Shown here in pieces: positions 32,001 to 36,768 of a stretch of 64,000 nucleotides of DNA. The position numbers and the translations under genes are program-made. Every line of letters begins with the position of its first letter. Position 1 is the first letter of the stretch. This DNA comes from Pseudoduganella violacea (lineage in GTDB: Bacteria; Pseudomonadota; Gammaproteobacteria; Burkholderiales; Burkholderiaceae_D): NCBI RefSeq assembly GCF_014191875.1, contig NZ_JACHXD010000012.1:62001-126000 (forward strand), written 5' to 3'. The notes below the pieces were generated by a model. That model did not search any database and was not told the origin of the DNA. It saw only the letters and a program-made list of their open reading frames with translations.

Positions 32001-33200
32001 TTCGTGACCCTGGACCGCATGCCGCTCAACCCGAACGGCAAGATCGACCGTAAAGCCTTGCCGGCCCCGGACATGACGCGCGTTTCGGCCGCCTATGTCG
32101 AACCGCGCGGCGCCATGGAAAAGGAGTTGGCCGCCATCTGGCACGACGTTCTCAAGGTTGAGAGGGTCGGCGCGACGGACGATTTCTTCGCCCTGGGCGG
32201 CCACTCGCTGCTGGCGGTGCACCTGATTTCGGCGATTCGCCGCAAGCTCGATGCGGACATCGCGGTGCGCGACCTGTTCGTCCACCCCAGCCTGCGGGCG
32301 CTGGCCGCCTTCCTCGACACGCATAAGCGCGCCGGACGCCACCCCAATCTGGTCCCGATCCGCCCGCACGGCAGCCAGGCGCCGCTCTTCCTGATCCACC
32401 CGGTCGGCGGCGAGGTGCAGTATGCCTACGATCTGGCGGGACATCTGGACGCTTCGCTGCCGATCTACGGCCTTGCCGCCAGCGGCTGGGCGCAAGGTGA
32501 AACGCCCCATGGCAGCATCGAAGCCATGGCCGGCGCTTATCTGGAAGCGATCCGCCAGGTCCAGCCATCCGGGCCGTATTCCCTGGCGGGATGGTCGCTG
32601 GGCGGCATGGTGGCTTACGAAATCGCCCAGCGCCTGAATGCGGCCGGCGAGGGCGTGCGCTTTGTCGGCATGATCGACAGCGGCAGCAGCCCCAATTTGC
32701 GCGGCACGATGACGCTGGGCGCCAATGGCGATTTCGACCCAACCTGCGCTTTGCTGCAGTGGGTGCGTGATTTGCACCCGGGCCTGGAGATCAACCAGCA
32801 TCCTGCCCTCGCGGAGCTGTTGGAATTGGGCCGCCGCAATGAGCTGGACGCCATGATCGCCTTGTGCCAGCGCGAGCAAGTCCTCGACAGCCGCCTGGAC
32901 GACGACTTCATCCGGCGCACCATCGCCATCTATCAGGCGGGCAGCCAGGCGGCACTGGCCTACGAAGCGCCAGCCCCTGTCGGCACGGTGCATCTGTTCA
33001 GCGCCGAGCGGGCGCCCGACATGGACGCCACGCTGGGCTGGCGCAAGCTGCTGGGCAAGCGCCTGCAAAACATCGCCGTCGGCGGCAGCCACGCCAGCAT
33101 CGTCAAGCCGCCGCATATCGAAAAACTGGGCAAAGCCATCAGCGCCGCCCTGAACAGCGCTGCGCCTGCCGCCAGCATGAATGAAAGCCGGGTCGCATAA
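17049..33200 (+). CDS. Hybrid trans-AT PKS / non-ribosomal peptide synthetase with terminal thioesterase
   Basis: Second assembly-line protein, 5383 residues. GTG start at 17049 with AAGGAG six bases upstream, 11 bases after the previous stop, so it is co-transcribed. Domain order: ACP (Ser 17157, completing module E); KS-DH-ACP; KS-carrier with a defective KS; then three NRPS modules C-A-PCP, and a type I thioesterase. The C domains each keep HHxxxDG. The A domains have YTSGSTG(K/R)PKG cores and pockets reading Val, Ser and Ala-like. The carriers keep GGHSLL. The thioesterase has GWSLGG (Ser 32595) and a late His (33090) for release of the finished chain by hydrolysis or cyclisation. There is no epimerisation, methyltransferase or cyclisation domain, and no acyltransferase. 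Confidence 0.95.
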   Translation: MQEQLKKLLVSWVSAQVKVNAHDIDGDTTLSEYGFDSVALTELANTIGQRLKIEITPSVFFEHPTLDGLSGYLAREYAVQLAPQFSAAVEMAAPPAPRAESHDIAPARRRGGYAKQGLAFSASAAQGGVEPVAIIGISGQFPMARDVHEFWRNLSEGKDCISEIPPQRWDASKTDIKWGGFIDGVDEFDPKFFGISPKEAELMDPQQRLGMMHVWKALEDAGYTGHSLAGSDTAIFIGTGPTGYGNLLNQAGLGGEAYTSTGSVPSVGANRLSYMFDWHGPSEPVETACSSSLVAIRRGVLAIQSGESGMAVVGGVNTIVTPEAHISFSKAGMLCKDGRCKTFSDQANGYVRAEGAGMLVLKKLSAAERDGDHIYAVVRGTAENHGGRANSLTAPNSRAQADLLKAAYRQAGIDPRTVGYIEAHGTGTALGDPVEVTALKSAFKELYTDNGGGAALAHCGLGSVKSNIGHLELAAGAAGVIKVLLQMKHGTLAKSLHCETLNPYIDLSGSPFYVVRQAAPWKALQDAAGRDLPRRAGVSSFGFGGVNAHVVLEEYIAPMPAALPSGPAMVVLSARNAERLQEQVQLLLDALQPGRIDPAMRLADLAYTLQTGREAMEERLALVADSLDDLRSRLAAYLRGDMNAIYRGQHKRGKDAIASFGEDEDLAQTIDAWLKKGKFDKVLELWVKGLAFDWNTLYRSGAKPRRVSLPGYPFARERYWVPEQTAQALPAVVLHPLLHRNTSDFSAQRFSSRFSGKEFFLADHVVNGAQILPGVAQLEMACGAAAAALRTGGGLALRRINWARPVKVAEAGLDLHIALLPQNDGSIGFEIYSEADDATLVHSQGEVLQPAAGGAQPRHDLAEIRQQCAKVQLNAAQCYAAFASMGLQYGESFRGLNLLLVGQDIALAQIHLPSAAPAAGFVLHPALLDAALQATLGLQVSADGGTVGNGLFLPFALEGLELCAPLVPVMWAFVRRSAGSAASDAVQKIDIDLCDEDGVVCLRFKQFSVRAASAPVARAVPTPRATAAQPSQAAPDMLREQSVLQFKKLIGAAIKVPVADIDATVSFDQYGIDSILVMELTSSLREVFGNDSNISTTIFFEYQSIEELVDHFLRTETAALMRWTGQGAAPAPTLAAAQDVPQIQADEPQLTAKIANPRRFLAGAISAPAQTSANTAPFDVAIIGLSGRYPQADDVNQFWENLLAERNCISEIPAERWDSAKVYDARRNQPGKSYSKWAGLLNDVASFDHLFFNITPREAQMISPQERLFLQEAHASIEDAGYTPAGLCPSKKVGVFVGVTHEYYATGSRFWSIANRASYLFNFQGPSMAVDTACSSSLTAVHLAIESLRCGSSDVALAGGVNLILAPGHMADLSELTLLSGGDKCKAFAADGDGFVDGEAVGALVLKPLQQAIADGDHIYGVIKGSAVNSGGKTNGFLVPGPNAQARLVQDALERAGVDARSVSYLEAQGTGSNLGDPIEIAGLSKAFRNWTDDKQFCAIGTAKSNVGHCESASGIVGISKVLMQMKHATLVPSLHAAELNPQIDFAASPFVLQQAKASWARPVLQIDGQQREYPRIAGVSSFGAGGSNAHVVIEEYIAPVRDAAPAGPALVVLSARDEDGLQRQARRLLNAIALERGDAVPALGDLAFTLQLGREAMEERLALIADSIDDLRTKLQAFADGQSAPDGVYRGQAKRSALAALADDEDMSHTVQAWITKGKHGKLLDLWVKGFSFDWNCLYNADGARKPRRISLPTYPFARHRFWTDVRYPDQPELAATLRASRVPAQANDSAAAAPINAGTQGEQAMLAVWRAFFGRPALQAEDNFFDLGGHSLLATQLVTQIGLDLGLELPVNAVFEAPTAAALHAWVQARGLVKTAPFVSLPPPAALEPAEAALPALAPARSVIPRSPRTAEISLSFAQQRLWFLDQLGSHNPLYNVAGAVRMSGKLDQAALRHTLNTVVQRHEALRTTFVMVDGKPVQAIAPQLDLVLSVTDLSGLPPSEREARAQWLLQDEAQTPFNLATGPLIRSGLLRLSAEEHILLVTIHHIVSDGWSMGVLVREVGALYAAYVQGTSSPLPPLPIQYADFAEWQRQWLSGAVLDRQLGYWRKRLADCPELLNLPTDRPRPAVATHVGASMPFSIPAELAAKLRKLSRSKDGTMFMTLCAAFNVLLARYAGQNDVCIGTPIANRNHAGIEGLIGFFVNTLVLRTQVDPEQSFNALLDQVRQHTLEAYAHQDIPFEYLVETLQPKRHASYTPLFQVMLVLHNTPMGELVLPGLAMTQLESEGVSSKFDLSLVLREGEGGLHGYIEYATDLFDVATIARIGAHFTHLLQAIAANPDSVVGGLPLLGEAERQQLIHGWNDGPRDNPAHASTIAQLFEQRAERHPERIALGFGDSSMSYGELNQRANQLAHQLRALGVGPDVLVGVCAERSLEMVVALLGVLKAGGAYLPLDPAYPAERLTHMLTDAQPTVLLAQDHLGGRLPASGIDVVSLNLQKTSLARYSSQNPGQAASAEHLAYVIYTSGSTGKPKGVPVTHRNVLRLVIDASYCALNESDRVLQFAPLSFDAATFEIWGALLNGARLELFPAAFESLGQLASVLERSTITTLWLTAAMFNQMVDHHAASLAKLRHVLAGGEALSMAHVKRFVQASAGQVRLTNGYGPTENTTFSCCHDISGAALRLGSIPIGRAISGTQAYVLDKNLEPAPVGVAGELYLAGDGLARGYLNRPDLTAEKFLPCPYADKAGARMYRSGDLVRRLADGSIEFLGRIDHQVKIRGFRIELGEVEAALAELPFVREAAVLARGDDGNGKRLVAYLVPHPGQAIPDTADLRGILLRALPEYMAPRHFVILDALPLTPNGKIDRSALPAPDMAGNADGYIAPRTPNEEKMARIWAEVLQVEKVGIHDNFFDLGGHSLLATQLVLRVNAGFEAEATLHGIFAAPTVAELLAQILPEEETAVQEVPEIVAATVSRDAPTDAAPAPVGESYPVSFAQQRLWLVDQVGGSSALYNIPVAVRMSGKLDRAALQTALNDIVQRHDALRVCFDSIDGTPMQRILPQLDIALEAADLRPLPAKEREARAHGLLMDEINQPFNLQTGPLIRARLVQKADQDYLLLVTMHHIVSDGWSMGILVREMGMLYAAHAYGAPASLPPLPMRYVDFSQWQRQWLSGEVLERQLNYWKRQLADGPTLLTLPTDRPRPATQSHNGAAQLYAIPAKLLARLQTLSRQTQSTLFMTLSAAFNVLLARYANQSDICIGTPIANRNNAEIEGLIGFFVNTLVLRTQVDLKQDFNSLLKQVRDNTLDAYSHQDVPFEQLVEAVQPERHASYAPLFQVMLVLQNAPMGKLELPGLELERMPNQGMTAKFDLTLALTEEKNGLSGYFEYATDLFDAATIERMGQHLTHLLEAIVANPACPLGLLPMLADAERHMLLQGFNDTATVYPDIQGDTQTLHQLFEAQAARTPHHQAVVYEGRSLTYAELNARANQLARHLRQLGVGPDSLVGLCTERSLEMIVGLYGIHKAGGAYVPLEPSYPQDRLATIAEDAAVKAILTQRHLLENVPSVPGIPVFCLDSEAAQLDAYDSSNPENFTQPNNLAYVIYTSGSTGKPKGVGIDQRGIVNRLKWMQAEYLLTPADRIMQKTPFSFDVSVWEFFWPLIEGATLVVAKPGGHQDVMYLAWLIDAERITTMHFVPPMLEVFLNEAAGDCGGTLRQVMCSGQALPMDLQQRFFSQWQHVELHNLYGPTEASVDVTYWQCHAQSPLSCVPIGKPIANIQIHILDAEFSPVPVGVVGNLYIAGVGLARGYVNRPDLTAQTFIPNPFSTEPGARMYLSGDLARYLPDGNIEYLGRSDHQVKIRGLRIELGEIESAIAAQEAVRDTVVLARPDERGIPRLVAYLVAHEGLALPDDAALRAALLQSLPDYMVPDYFVPLDAMPLTSNGKVDRKALPAPDMSREESVYVAPRNRREEAMAAIWADILSLEKVSVEDDFFALGGHSLLATQLMSRIKKTFQVELPLRELFDAPTVALLCAKLPADEEEEVCAAEAEPAVAQPALPLSFAQQRLWFLNEFEPGGASYNLPSVMRISGMLDAAALERALNEIVRRHEALRTSFRMEGGAPVQVIAARLHVPLPLTDLSTLPASERQARAHWLTQDEAQTPFNLETGPVMRSSLLRLAPQEHLLLLTMHHIASDGWSLGVLMREMGMLYAAFAQGQPSPLPELPIQYAEFTRRQREWLSGAVLDRQLAYWTRQLHGIPGMLQLPTDRPRPPMPSHRGAELPLAFPPELSARLRAFSLQKQSTLFMVLCSAFSVLLARYSGQNDICIGTPIANRNRDDIEGLIGCFVNTLVLRTQVQLGQSFSALLERVKQNTLDAYANQDIPFEQLVERLQPERNPSYSPMFQVLLVLQNTPSGALELPGFRIEPVPPESGTAKFDLTLSLAEGKNGLHGSLEYAAELFDATTIERMGRHFIRLLQAIVTDPDRPLGDLPLMREDELHRMLRQWNETDLSSLSTASAQTMHELVEAQVARAPQRVALMHEGHAVSYAELNGQANRLAHYLRSQGVGPDELVGVCINRSADMVVCLLAVLKAGGAYVPLDPAYPAERVATMLGDAQPKVLLTQEALLANLPVLAGVTVFCMDSQKPQLAGYSDENPVNRTLGQHLAYVIYTSGSTGRPKGVAIQHRNAAVFIHWAIAQFDAAWLDKMLASTSICFDLSIFEIFVPLSMGGSVWVVRNILDFAERTAELPVTLVNSVPSAMAEVARSTTLPASVKVVNLAGEALPNALAQALYQQETVQRVFNLYGPSEDTTYSTCALVAHGGDTAISIGKPIANTQTYIVDARLNPVPLGAAGELCIAGDGLARGYLHQPGLTADKFIPNPFGKTRGSRMYRTGDLVRYRADGMLEYLGRIDHQVKIRGFRIELGEVEAALQALAGEAVVLAREDNIGDKRLVAYLAAGEGNTVPDAELLRAGLLRTLPEYMVPSHFVTLDRMPLNPNGKIDRKALPAPDMTRVSAAYVEPRGAMEKELAAIWHDVLKVERVGATDDFFALGGHSLLAVHLISAIRRKLDADIAVRDLFVHPSLRALAAFLDTHKRAGRHPNLVPIRPHGSQAPLFLIHPVGGEVQYAYDLAGHLDASLPIYGLAASGWAQGETPHGSIEAMAGAYLEAIRQVQPSGPYSLAGWSLGGMVAYEIAQRLNAAGEGVRFVGMIDSGSSPNLRGTMTLGANGDFDPTCALLQWVRDLHPGLEINQHPALAELLELGRRNELDAMIALCQREQVLDSRLDDDFIRRTIAIYQAGSQAALAYEAPAPVGTVHLFSAERAPDMDATLGWRKLLGKRLQNIAVGGSHASIVKPPHIEKLGKAISAALNSAAPAASMNESRVA
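17442..20400 (+). other. PKS module F: KS-DH-ACP, no ketoreductase
   Basis: KS Cys at 17913-17915 in ETACSSSL, His at 18318-18320 (HGTGTALGDP) and 18456-18458. DH His at 19338-19340 (HVVNGAQILP) and Asp at 19833-19835. ACP Ser (YGIDS) at 20268-20270. As in module C, an apparently intact dehydratase is present without a KR. The KS is of the same sequence type as that of module B (SGQFPMA, FFGISPKEAELMDPQQR). Confidence 0.85.
20583..22680 (+). other. Module G: non-elongating ketosynthase (KS0) plus PCP-like carrier at the PKS/NRPS junction
   Basis: KS Cys is kept (DTACSSSL, 21048-21050) and the second His is kept (VGHCES, 21573-21575). The HGTGT His is replaced by Gln: the motif reads QGTGSNLGDP with CAA at 21453-21455. 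The usual VNHGGKT is VNSGGKT. Loss of this His normally abolishes decarboxylative condensation while still allowing acyl transfer. The carrier that follows (Ser 22545, DNFFDLGGHSLL) is of peptidyl-carrier rather than polyketide type. The module therefore most likely hands the polyketide to the first condensation domain. Confidence 0.85.
22791..25920 (+). other. NRPS module 1: C-A-PCP, predicted valine
   Basis: Condensation motif HHIVSDG at 23187-23207. Adenylation core YTSGSTGKPKG near 24618-24650. Aligning to the GrsA pocket by eye gives D-A-F-W-L-G-G-T-F-K, which fits a known Val code. Carrier Ser at 25800-25802 in DLGGHSLL. This C domain must accept a polyketide acyl donor. Confidence 0.8.
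26016..29150 (+). other. NRPS module 2: C-A-PCP, predicted serine
   Basis: Condensation motif HHIVSDG from 26412. Adenylation core YTSGSTGKPKG near 27855. By-eye pocket D-V-W-H-M-S-L-V-D-K is close to the Ser code DVWHLSLIDK. Carrier Ser at 29040-29042 in ALGGHSLL. Confidence 0.8.
29214..33180 (+). other. NRPS module 3: C-A-PCP-TE, predicted alanine (or glycine)
   Basis: Condensation motif HHIASDG from 29610. Adenylation core YTSGSTGRPKG near 31050. By-eye pocket D-L-F-N-N-A-L-T-Y-K matches the code I recall for Ala in cyanobacterial synthetases; glycine is the alternative. Carrier Ser at 32205-32207. The thioesterase from about 32350 has the nucleophile motif GWSLGG (Ser 32595-32597) and catalytic His at 33090-33092. 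Confidence 0.75.
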
Positions 33201-33220
33201 AAATACACAAGGAGATGCAT

Positions 33221-34684
33221 ATGTCGGATACCTCTACACTGGCCATTACCCCTGAAACCGAGCAGCCGGTCCAGCTCAAATACTCGCGCACCATTGCCGA
33301 TCTGCCCGGCCCCAAGCCCAGCCCCTTCTTCGGCAACCTGCTGCAGCTGGACCGCAAGCGCATCCACGTCACCGTGGAAAACTGGATACGCCAATTCGGC
33401 CCGATCTTCCGCTTCAAGATCCTGAATCACAATGTGGTCGTGGTGTCCGACTACGCGGTGGTATCTAGCCTGCTGCGCGAAAGGCCGGCCGGCTTCCGCC
33501 GCCACCAGGCCGGCGTCACCATCATGAAGGAGCTGAAGATCGACGGTGTGTTCGGCGCGGAAGGCGAGGCCTGGCGCCGTCAGCGCAAACTGGTCATGCG
33601 CGGCATGAATGCCGAAGTGGTGCGCAATTTCTTCCCCACCATGGTGAGCATGACCGAGCGCCTGATGCTGCGCTGGAAAACGGCGCTGGAAGCGGGCAAA
33701 CCGGTCAATGTGCACCGCGACTTGAAGGCGATGTCGCTGGATGTGATCGTGGCCCTGGCCATGGGCTTCGACCTGAACGCCATGGACACCGACGGCAACC
33801 AGCTGCAGCGGGATATCGACGGCCTGTTCATGCGCCTGGGCCAGCGCATGAACGCCATCTTTCCGCATTGGCGCCACGTGCGCCTGCCGCGCGACCGTGA
33901 TGCCGACGCATCGGCCGGCCGCATCGAATTCGCGGTGACCGACTTTATCCAGAAAACGCGCGAACGCATCAAGAACAACCCGCATCTGCGCCAAAAACCG
34001 GGCAATATGCTGGAAGCGATGATCGTCGCCAGCGAGGAAGACGGCAATGATTTCACCGACCAGGAATTGATCGGCAACGCCATCACGGCCGTGCTGGGCG
34101 GCGAAGATACCACTGCCAACTCCATCGCATGGCTGATCAACAATCTGGTGCAGAATCCCGCCGCTGCCGCTAAATTGGCCGCCGAAGCCGACGCCGTGCT
34201 GGGCGAACACCGCTTCATCCAGGACTGGGAAATGCTGTCGGAGCTGACTTACCTTGATGCTTCGCATAACGAAAGCCAGCGCCTGAAGTCCGTGGCGCCC
34301 GTGTTTGGCCTGGTCAGCAATGAAGATTGCGTGGTGGCCGACACCTTCTTCCCGAAAAATACGGTGGTCTTCGCCTCCGCCGTTGGCGCCAGCTTCGACG
34401 AAAACCACTTCCCGCAATCCAGCCAGTTCCTGCCGGAGCGCTGGATTTTCGATGAGAAGCCGGACGAGGGCAATGACCCGAACCGCAAACTCTTCCCCTT
34501 TGGCGGCGGCACGCGTCTTTGCCCGGGGCGCTTCCTGGCGCTGACGGAAATCCGCATGGTGATCGCTATGCTGATGCGGAACTTCGAGCTGGAGCCTGAT
34601 CCCAAGGCGCTGCCGGTGAAGGAGGTGATGAACTTCTTCATGGTTCCCAGCGGCGTGCCGGTGCGCCTGAAATTGCGCGCCTGA
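33221..34684 (+). CDS. Cytochrome P450 (probable tailoring oxidase)
   Basis: Heme-thiolate monooxygenase, 487 residues. The heme-binding loop FGGGTRLCPG, the I-helix oxygen-activation motif GGEDTT and the K-helix ExxR (ESQR) are all present, so it should be active. A proline-rich LPGPKPSPFFGN stretch opens the catalytic part, as in class II-like P450s, but there is no clear membrane anchor. Two in-frame ATGs compete; the one at 33221 was chosen because AAGGAG lies six bases upstream, whereas the ATG at 33215 touches the ribosome site. It begins 20 bases after the NRPS stop and is surely in the same operon. The likely role is late hydroxylation or epoxidation of the polyketide-peptide. The redox partner is not in the window. 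Confidence 0.92.
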   Translation: MSDTSTLAITPETEQPVQLKYSRTIADLPGPKPSPFFGNLLQLDRKRIHVTVENWIRQFGPIFRFKILNHNVVVVSDYAVVSSLLRERPAGFRRHQAGVTIMKELKIDGVFGAEGEAWRRQRKLVMRGMNAEVVRNFFPTMVSMTERLMLRWKTALEAGKPVNVHRDLKAMSLDVIVALAMGFDLNAMDTDGNQLQRDIDGLFMRLGQRMNAIFPHWRHVRLPRDRDADASAGRIEFAVTDFIQKTRERIKNNPHLRQKPGNMLEAMIVASEEDGNDFTDQELIGNAITAVLGGEDTTANSIAWLINNLVQNPAAAAKLAAEADAVLGEHRFIQDWEMLSELTYLDASHNESQRLKSVAPVFGLVSNEDCVVADTFFPKNTVVFASAVGASFDENHFPQSSQFLPERWIFDEKPDEGNDPNRKLFPFGGGTRLCPGRFLALTEIRMVIAMLMRNFELEPDPKALPVKEVMNFFMVPSGVPVRLKLRA

Positions 34685-34721
34685 CGCCGGCAGATAGACT
34701 TTGAATAGATCGGAAATGAAT

Positions 34722-35990
34722 ATGACAAGCAATCCGGCTAAGCGCGACAGCAATGCCGCCATGCCTTTTATCATGCTGACGGTGCTGATCGATATGATGT
34801 CCGTCGGCCTCACCGTGCCCGTTTTGGCGCCGCTGATGGGCAGCTTCACCACGTCGCAGGCCGACCAGGCTTTCTGGTATGGCGTGGTGGTGGTGGCTTT
34901 CGCCATCGGGAACTTCTTCGCCTCGCCGATACTGGGCGCGCTGTCCGACGCCTACGGCCGCCGTCCCGTCCTGCTGCTGGGCTTTTGTGGCCTGGCGCTG
35001 AACTTCTTCGCCACCGGTTTTGCCACGGCGCTATGGATGCTGGTCGCCGTGCGCCTGGTCGGTGGCGCCATGCAGGCCAACGGCGCGGTCGCCAATGCCT
35101 ATGTTGCCGACATCACCGCCACGCCGGAAGAGAGGGCGCGCCGTTTCGGTATGCTGGGTGCGATGTTCGGCCTCGGCTTCATTCTCGGCCCGGTCGTGGG
35201 CGGCCTGCTTGGCTCTATCCATCTGCAGCTGCCTTTCATCGTGGCCGGCAGCCTGGCCTTGATTAACCTGCTGTACGGCTGCTTCGTGCTGCCGGAATCG
35301 CTGCCGCCGGAGCGCCGTCGTCCATTCGCCTGGCGCATGGCCAATCCATTTACTTCGCTGCGCGCGCTGGCGCGGCTCGATGGCAACGGCCGCCTTGTCA
35401 CGGCGTTTGCATTGACCACCCTGGCCCAGACCATCGGCTTCATCATCTGGGTCATCTATGGCAACTTCAAATTCGGCTGGGGACCGCAGGAGAGCGGCTG
35501 GTCGCTGGCCGCCATCGGCGTGATGTCGGTGATCGTGCAGGGCGTGCTGCTGAAAAGCCTGCTCAAAGCCCTCGGTTCGCACCGGCTGGCGATGGCCGGC
35601 ATGTTCTCGGCTTCCGTCGCCAATGTGCTGTATGGCCTGGCGAACGAGGGCTGGATGTTTTATGCGATTATCGTGGCGAATGGCCTGGGCTATATCGTCA
35701 CCTCGACGATCCAGAGTATTATCTCCAGCTCGGCCGACGCGCGCAGCCAGGGCAATACCATGGGCGCGGTCAGTTCCATCGGTAGTTTGATGGCCGTGGT
35801 AGCGCCGCTGCTTGGCGCGCCGCTGTTGGCCTTGATTTCGGAAATGCCGCGCGGCGACTGGCGCATGGGCGCGCCGTTCTATTTCTGCTGTTTGCTGCAG
35901 GCCAGCGCGGCGGCGTTTGCGCTGTGGCAGTTCCGGCGTGACCGGGGACGGGGGGCCGCACCGAAGCCGGCGGCTGAAGCGGCTGGTTAA
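34722..35990 (+). CDS. MFS transporter, TetA-like (probable product exporter)
   Basis: Inner-membrane major facilitator protein of about 420 residues with roughly 12 hydrophobic segments. The cytoplasmic loop after segment 2 has the signature GALSDAYGRRPVLLLG (motif A of the drug:H+ antiporter group), and the overall look is that of the TCR/Tet family. It sits 37 bases after the P450 and before the PPTase, in a biosynthetic operon. This suggests export of the product and self-protection; substrate specificity cannot be read from sequence. Start choice is uncertain: in-frame TTG at 34701, ATG at 34716 and ATG at 34722 all precede the first membrane segment. 34722 was preferred because the only GGA-like ribosome site is seven bases upstream of it. 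Confidence 0.88.
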   Translation: MTSNPAKRDSNAAMPFIMLTVLIDMMSVGLTVPVLAPLMGSFTTSQADQAFWYGVVVVAFAIGNFFASPILGALSDAYGRRPVLLLGFCGLALNFFATGFATALWMLVAVRLVGGAMQANGAVANAYVADITATPEERARRFGMLGAMFGLGFILGPVVGGLLGSIHLQLPFIVAGSLALINLLYGCFVLPESLPPERRRPFAWRMANPFTSLRALARLDGNGRLVTAFALTTLAQTIGFIIWVIYGNFKFGWGPQESGWSLAAIGVMSVIVQGVLLKSLLKALGSHRLAMAGMFSASVANVLYGLANEGWMFYAIIVANGLGYIVTSTIQSIISSSADARSQGNTMGAVSSIGSLMAVVAPLLGAPLLALISEMPRGDWRMGAPFYFCCLLQASAAAFALWQFRRDRGRGAAPKPAAEAAG

Positions 35991-36004
35991 TATGAAGGAG
36001 AGGG

Positions 36005-36757
36005 ATGTTAGCTGTTGAAACAGAATGGAAGGCCGCCAGCGCCGGGCCGCAAACTTTGCCCGGCTTCAGCGGCCACTCGCAGCTGCGCTTGCGGCTCGCG
36101 GGCCGCGATTGCAACGCGCAACTGCTGCGCTATGATGCCGCGGCCTTTGACGCATCGGCTTTTGTCGCCGCAGGCATCGCCATGCCGGCGACGATACAAA
36201 GAAGCGTGCAAAAGCGCCAGGCCGAGTTCTTTTTCGGCCGCCTGGCCGCCGCTCTGGCGATCCAGGCACACGGCCACGCGGCTGCGGAGGTGACGATAGG
36301 GGCCATGAGGGAACCTGTATTTCCAGCCGCGCTGGCAGGAACGATTACTCATACCGGTACGGTTGCCGCCGCCGCCGTGCTGCCCGCGCACTGCTGCAAG
36401 GGCCTTGGCATCGACATCGAGCAGCCGATTGCCGCCGGCTCCATCGACAGCGTGGAACAGCTGGTGCTTGGCCCGTCTGAACGCATCTTGCTGGAGGGCG
36501 TGGCGCAACTGCCGTATCCAACGGCGCTGGCCCTGGTTTTTTCCGCCAAGGAGAGCTTTTACAAGGCCTTGGCGCTCGCAGTGGGCCGCATTTTCGACTT
36601 TTCCGCCTTGCGTCTGGAAGCCATCGACCTGTCCGCGCAGCGCCTGCGCTTCGTGACGCAAGAGGCGCTGTGCGCGGACTGGCCTATCGGCAGCCGATGC
36701 GAAATCGGTTTCAGCCTGCTGGCCGGCGGCGAGGTGTTGACGGCCTTCAGCTGGTAG
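36005..36757 (+). CDS. 4'-phosphopantetheinyl transferase, Sfp/EntD-like
   Basis: Transfers the phosphopantetheine arm of coenzyme A onto the Ser of carrier domains; 250 residues, typical for this superfamily. Seen in order: KRQAEFFFGRLAA (substrate-binding helix), GTITHTG, the Mg-binding GIDIEQ, and FSAKESFYKA (the WxxKES-type signature with catalytic Glu and Lys). ATG at 36005 is preceded by AAGGAG four bases upstream, and the gene follows the MFS gene by 14 bases. Its place at the end of the synthase operon argues that it primes the 11 carrier domains seen upstream. The stop is 11 bases short of a convergent gene, so any terminator must overlap coding sequence. Confidence 0.93.
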   Translation: MLAVETEWKAASAGPQTLPGFSGHSQLRLRLAGRDCNAQLLRYDAAAFDASAFVAAGIAMPATIQRSVQKRQAEFFFGRLAAALAIQAHGHAAAEVTIGAMREPVFPAALAGTITHTGTVAAAAVLPAHCCKGLGIDIEQPIAAGSIDSVEQLVLGPSERILLEGVAQLPYPTALALVFSAKESFYKALALAVGRIFDFSALRLEAIDLSAQRLRFVTQEALCADWPIGSRCEIGFSLLAGGEVLTAFSW

Positions 36758-36768
36758 CGGGCCGCTGC

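Noticed and set aside
22098-33116. Very long open frames antisense to the NRPS (hundreds to over 1000 codons)
   Set aside because: They mirror the codon pattern of the GC-rich sense gene, show no family motifs and have no ribosome sites; they are shadows.
22791-33200. NRPS as a siderophore synthetase linked to the nearby receptors
   Set aside because: No catechol, hydroxamate or hydroxy-Asp forming genes or domains are present, and the receptor genes are separated from the cluster by unrelated genes.
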